The notes beneath the pieces are model-generated. The model had not been told where the DNA came from, ran no database searches, and worked only from the letters and a program-made list of their open reading frames with translations. From Bizionia sp. (GTDB lineage: Bacteria; Bacteroidota; Bacteroidia; Flavobacteriales; Flavobacteriaceae), in NCBI GenBank assembly GCA_018067115.1, contig JAGPVI010000334.1:1-8172 (forward strand): DNA of 8,172 bases. The letters are read 5' to 3'. Below are positions 6,372 to 8,172 of this stretch, in pieces (within the stretch, counting starts at the first letter, position 1; each line of letters opens with the position of its first letter). The translations under genes and the position numbers were made by a program.

Positions 6372-7098
6372 CTATTCGTACATAGGTATTGCATTTATTA
6401 TTCTGTTATTCGGTATTATTTTTGTGCCCAAAATTATAAATAGAATACAAAACAATGATATCTCGAGAAGCGATCGTTTAAGTACAGGTCAAGATAATAA
6501 CTTTTCTAACGACGAGGCATTAACGTTTATCGAAATCAATGGAAAGCGTAAAGAAGTACCAAACTTTAGTTTCACGAATCAAGATGGAGAAACAATTACC
6601 CAAGACGATTATAAAGGGAAGGTGTACGTTGTAGAGTTCTTTTTTACAACCTGCCCAACAATATGTCCAAGAATGAATGAAAACCTTGTAGAGATACAAA
6701 ATGTGTTTAAAGGGAATACCGATTTTGGTATTGCTTCATTCTCTATTACACCAGAACTGGATACACCCGAAATCTTAAAAGAATATGCAGAACGTTACGG
6801 CATAACAAATCCTAATTGGAATTTACTTACGGGTGCTGAAGAAGACATTTACAGTTTAGCAAACAATGGGTTTAATATTTACGTCGCTAAAGTGGATGAT
6901 GAAGTTGGTTTTGAACATTCAGGAGACTTTGCTCTAATTGATAAAAACGGTTTTGTTAGATCGAGATACGATGCTTTTGGGAACCCTAAAATTTTCTATA
7001 AAGGAATTATCAGCGAAAAGGAAAAGTATGACGAAGATGGTAATGAACAAGAAATTACTATGCTTAAAGAAGACATTAAAAAGTTGTTAAATGAATAG
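6355..7098 (+). CDS. SCO1/SenC family copper chaperone
   Basis: SCO proteins deliver copper to, or keep reduced, the CuA site of oxidase subunit II on the outer face of the cytoplasmic membrane. The 247-residue product has one N-terminal membrane anchor (about 8-25), a linker, and a thioredoxin-fold domain from about residue 67. The copper motif is CPTICPRM with Cys100 and Cys104. ITPELDTPEILKEYAERYG at 131-149 is the usual SCO helix, and FEHSGDFALID at 186-196 supplies ligand His188. All three copper ligands are present. ATG 6355 lies inside the end of the upstream gene (17-base overlap) and is the only start that keeps the membrane anchor. The stop overlaps the DUF420 start by 8 bases, which suggests translational coupling through the unit. 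Confidence 0.95.
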   Translation: MKKKTNYSYIGIAFIILLFGIIFVPKIINRIQNNDISRSDRLSTGQDNNFSNDEALTFIEINGKRKEVPNFSFTNQDGETITQDDYKGKVYVVEFFFTTCPTICPRMNENLVEIQNVFKGNTDFGIASFSITPELDTPEILKEYAERYGITNPNWNLLTGAEEDIYSLANNGFNIYVAKVDDEVGFEHSGDFALIDKNGFVRSRYDAFGNPKIFYKGIISEKEKYDEDGNEQEITMLKEDIKKLLNE

Positions 7099-7639
7099 TA
7101 TAGAAAACATAGATAACGAAAAGAAGTATAATAAATGGATCGTAGTTTTATCTATCGTTATACCAGTTGCGGTTGCCGCTCTTTTTGGAGTTAATTTAAG
7201 GGATCTCGGCTACGACGTCGAGCCGCTTACATTCTTACCACCTATATATGCGTCTGTAAACGCACTAACGGCTTTAGTTTTAATTTTAGCATTAGTGGCT
7301 GTATTAAAGAAAAAAGTAAAGTTGCATGAGCGTTTAATGAAGTTTGCTATAACTTTATCTGTAAGTTTCTTGCTAATGTATATAGCGTATCATATGACGA
7401 GTGACTCGACCAAATTTGGTGGAGAAGGAGCTATAAAATACATTTACTATTTTATATTAATTACACATATTGTGCTCTCTGTCGTTGTTATTCCGTTTGT
7501 TTTAATAACCTATGTTCGTGCTATTTCAGGAAACTTTGAGCGTCATAAAAAAATCGCAAAAATTACGTTTCCATTATGGTTATATGTAGCGATCACTGGA
7601 GTGGTAATTTTTATTATGATATCACCTTATTACATTTAA
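7091..7639 (+). CDS. DUF420 family membrane protein, probable oxidase assembly factor
   Basis: The 182-residue product matches the DUF420 family. Five membrane segments lie at about 16-34, 49-71, 85-103, 116-140 and 159-178. Four His residues near membrane ends, His79 (KLHERLM), His101 (AYHMTSD), His126 (ITHIVLS) and His152 (FERHKKIAK), fit the conserved pattern of the family and could bind metal or heme. A Firmicutes relative, YozB/CtaM, has been reported to be needed for an active aa3-type oxidase, and the place of this gene directly after SCO fits an assembly role; the exact reaction is unknown. ATG 7091 overlaps the SCO stop by 8 bases. The small CxxC gene starts 6 bases after its stop. 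Confidence 0.88.
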   Translation: MNSIENIDNEKKYNKWIVVLSIVIPVAVAALFGVNLRDLGYDVEPLTFLPPIYASVNALTALVLILALVAVLKKKVKLHERLMKFAITLSVSFLLMYIAYHMTSDSTKFGGEGAIKYIYYFILITHIVLSVVVIPFVLITYVRAISGNFERHKKIAKITFPLWLYVAITGVVIFIMISPYYI

Positions 7640-7645
7640 ATTATT

Positions 7646-7867
7646 ATGAAAACTAAAGTCTTATTTTTTATATTTTCGGCACTCTTTTTTATTAATACTA
7701 ACGCACAATGTGCTATGTGTCGTGCCGTATTAGAGAGTGAAGAAGGGCAAGGCGCTGCAAAAGGAATCAATAATGGTATTGTCTATTTAATGGCTGTGCC
7801 TTATATCTTAGTCTTCGGATTAGGATTTTTTATTTATAGAAAATATTTTACAAAACCTAAGGCATAA
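7646..7867 (+). CDS. Small exported membrane protein with a CxxC motif
   Basis: This 73-residue protein has no function I recognise. Residues 1-20 look like a signal peptide ending in NTNA, so the mature protein would begin with QCAMCRAVLES, carrying Cys22 and Cys25 right at its N-terminus. A Gly/Asn-rich stretch follows (about 33-43), then one membrane segment at about 44-64 and a basic tail (YRKYFTKPKA) that should be cytoplasmic. The CxxC pair would therefore sit on the periplasmic side. It closes the SCO unit, six bases after DUF420, before a strong terminator, so it is a candidate copper-binding or thiol-redox helper for oxidase assembly. That role is inferred only from position and the cysteine pair. 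The start has no competitor, since the signal peptide begins at this ATG. Confidence 0.8.
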   Translation: MKTKVLFFIFSALFFINTNAQCAMCRAVLESEEGQGAAKGINNGIVYLMAVPYILVFGLGFFIYRKYFTKPKA

Positions 7868-7890
7868 TTAAAATAGCCTACCATACTTCT

Positions 7891-7926
7891 AAAGCTTCAA
7901 ATATTATAATTTGAAGCTTTTTTTTT
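7891..7926 (+). terminator. Rho-independent terminator ending the SCO unit
   Basis: A 12-bp perfect stem, AAAGCTTCAAAT at 7891-7902 with ATTTGAAGCTTT at 7909-7920, has the loop ATTATA and is followed by six further T. It starts 23 bases after the stop of the small CxxC gene and closes that transcription unit. Confidence 0.88.
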
Positions 7927-8033
7927 GATTTTTTCTTCGGCTGGTTTTATGCCAAATAGTTGTAGTATAACACGTAAGTCTGCAGTTTGTAATAAAACAG
8001 TTGCGTTTTTTACTATTTTTATTTACTAAAGAG

Positions 8034-8047
8034 TGTAACATTTTACA
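8034..8047. promoter_or_regulatory. Small inverted repeat upstream of the ABC ATPase gene
   Basis: TGTAA at 8034-8038 and TTACA at 8043-8047 form a 5-bp perfect inverted repeat with spacer CATT, about 60 bases before the ATG at 8109. Size and position would suit a dimeric repressor, but so short a repeat may be chance in AT-rich DNA. Confidence 0.25.
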
Positions 8048-8059
8048 AGACCAATAGTC

Positions 8060-8091
8060 TAATTACTATAACTCGGTAAAAACAGTAATTA
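8060..8091. promoter_or_regulatory. Inverted repeat, possible operator of the ABC transporter gene
   Basis: TAATTACT at 8060-8067 and AGTAATTA at 8084-8091 are perfect 8-bp inverted arms separated by 16 bases, ending 17 bases before the ATG at 8109. The remainder of the 182-base gap 7927-8108 shows no gene and no perfect TAnnTTTG promoter match. This makes the repeat the best candidate control site in the gap, though it is not proven. Confidence 0.3.
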
Positions 8092-8108
8092 AAATAAAGT
8101 CAATTCAT

Positions 8109-8172
8109 ATGCTAGAAATAAAAAAACTGCACAAGTCTTATCCCATAGGCGATTCAAGCTTACATGTTTTAA
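8109..8172 (+). CDS. ABC transporter ATP-binding protein (3' partial)
   Basis: Only the first 21 codons are inside the window. They read MLEIKKLHKSYPIGDSSLHV and continue with Leu, which matches the first strands of the LolD/MacB-type ATPases common in flavobacteria, where the next residues are usually a KGI segment leading to the Walker A loop. The Tyr in KSYPIG would be the A-loop aromatic that stacks on adenine. Walker A, Walker B and signature motifs lie outside, so the exact subfamily and substrate cannot be told. The gene follows a strong terminator and a 182-base gap with inverted repeats, so it begins its own transcription unit. Confidence 0.75.
   Translation, partial: MLEIKKLHKSYPIGDSSLHVL

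Noticed and set aside
7927..8108. Small RNA or riboswitch in the gap before the ABC ATPase gene
   Set aside because: No strong stem, no known riboswitch core and no terminator occur here; only short inverted repeats are seen.

Overview
The window looks like chromosome of a member of the Bacteroidota, most likely family Flavobacteriaceae. It is AT-rich. Its promoter-like sites follow the Bacteroidota pattern TAnnTTTG, with TTG about 19 bases upstream in the best case. Shine-Dalgarno sequences are weak or absent. It carries remB, a gliding-motility gene of flavobacteria, next to a cytochrome oxidase gene set arranged as is usual in that family. All genes read on the + strand and no mobile element, rRNA, tRNA or CRISPR array is visible.

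Layout. (1) 1-243 is the C-terminal end of a TonB-type energy transducer, closed by a terminator at 267-303. (2) 359-2467 is remB, an exported protein with an N-terminal TonB_C-like domain and a long beta-rich, probably outer-membrane, part. (3) 2530-4007 holds ctaB (heme O synthase, TTG start) and a short cytochrome oxidase subunit III gene, expressed from a good promoter that overlaps the remB stop codon. (4) 4147-5548 holds a second, longer subunit III gene with a large insert, and the small subunit IV gene, ending in a strong symmetrical terminator at 5578-5607. (5) 5643-7867 is a tightly packed four-gene unit: a SCO-like protein without the copper-binding cysteines, a genuine SCO1/SenC copper chaperone, a DUF420 membrane protein and a 73-residue exported protein with a CxxC motif. 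It ends at a strong terminator at 7891-7926. (6) 7927-8108 is intergenic with two small inverted repeats, and 8109 onward is the start of an ABC transporter ATPase.

Blocks 3 to 5 together serve an aa3-type heme-copper oxidase. CtaB makes heme O, the precursor of heme A. The two subunit III proteins and subunit IV are structural parts. SCO, its cysteine-less partner, DUF420 and the CxxC protein are probably copper delivery and assembly factors. Catalytic subunits I and II are not in the window. The most interesting points are the ligand-less SCO paralog overlapping the real SCO gene, the uncharacterised small CAMC protein at the end of the same unit, the periplasmic insert in the long subunit III, and the TonB_C-like domain fused to an outer-membrane-type protein in RemB.
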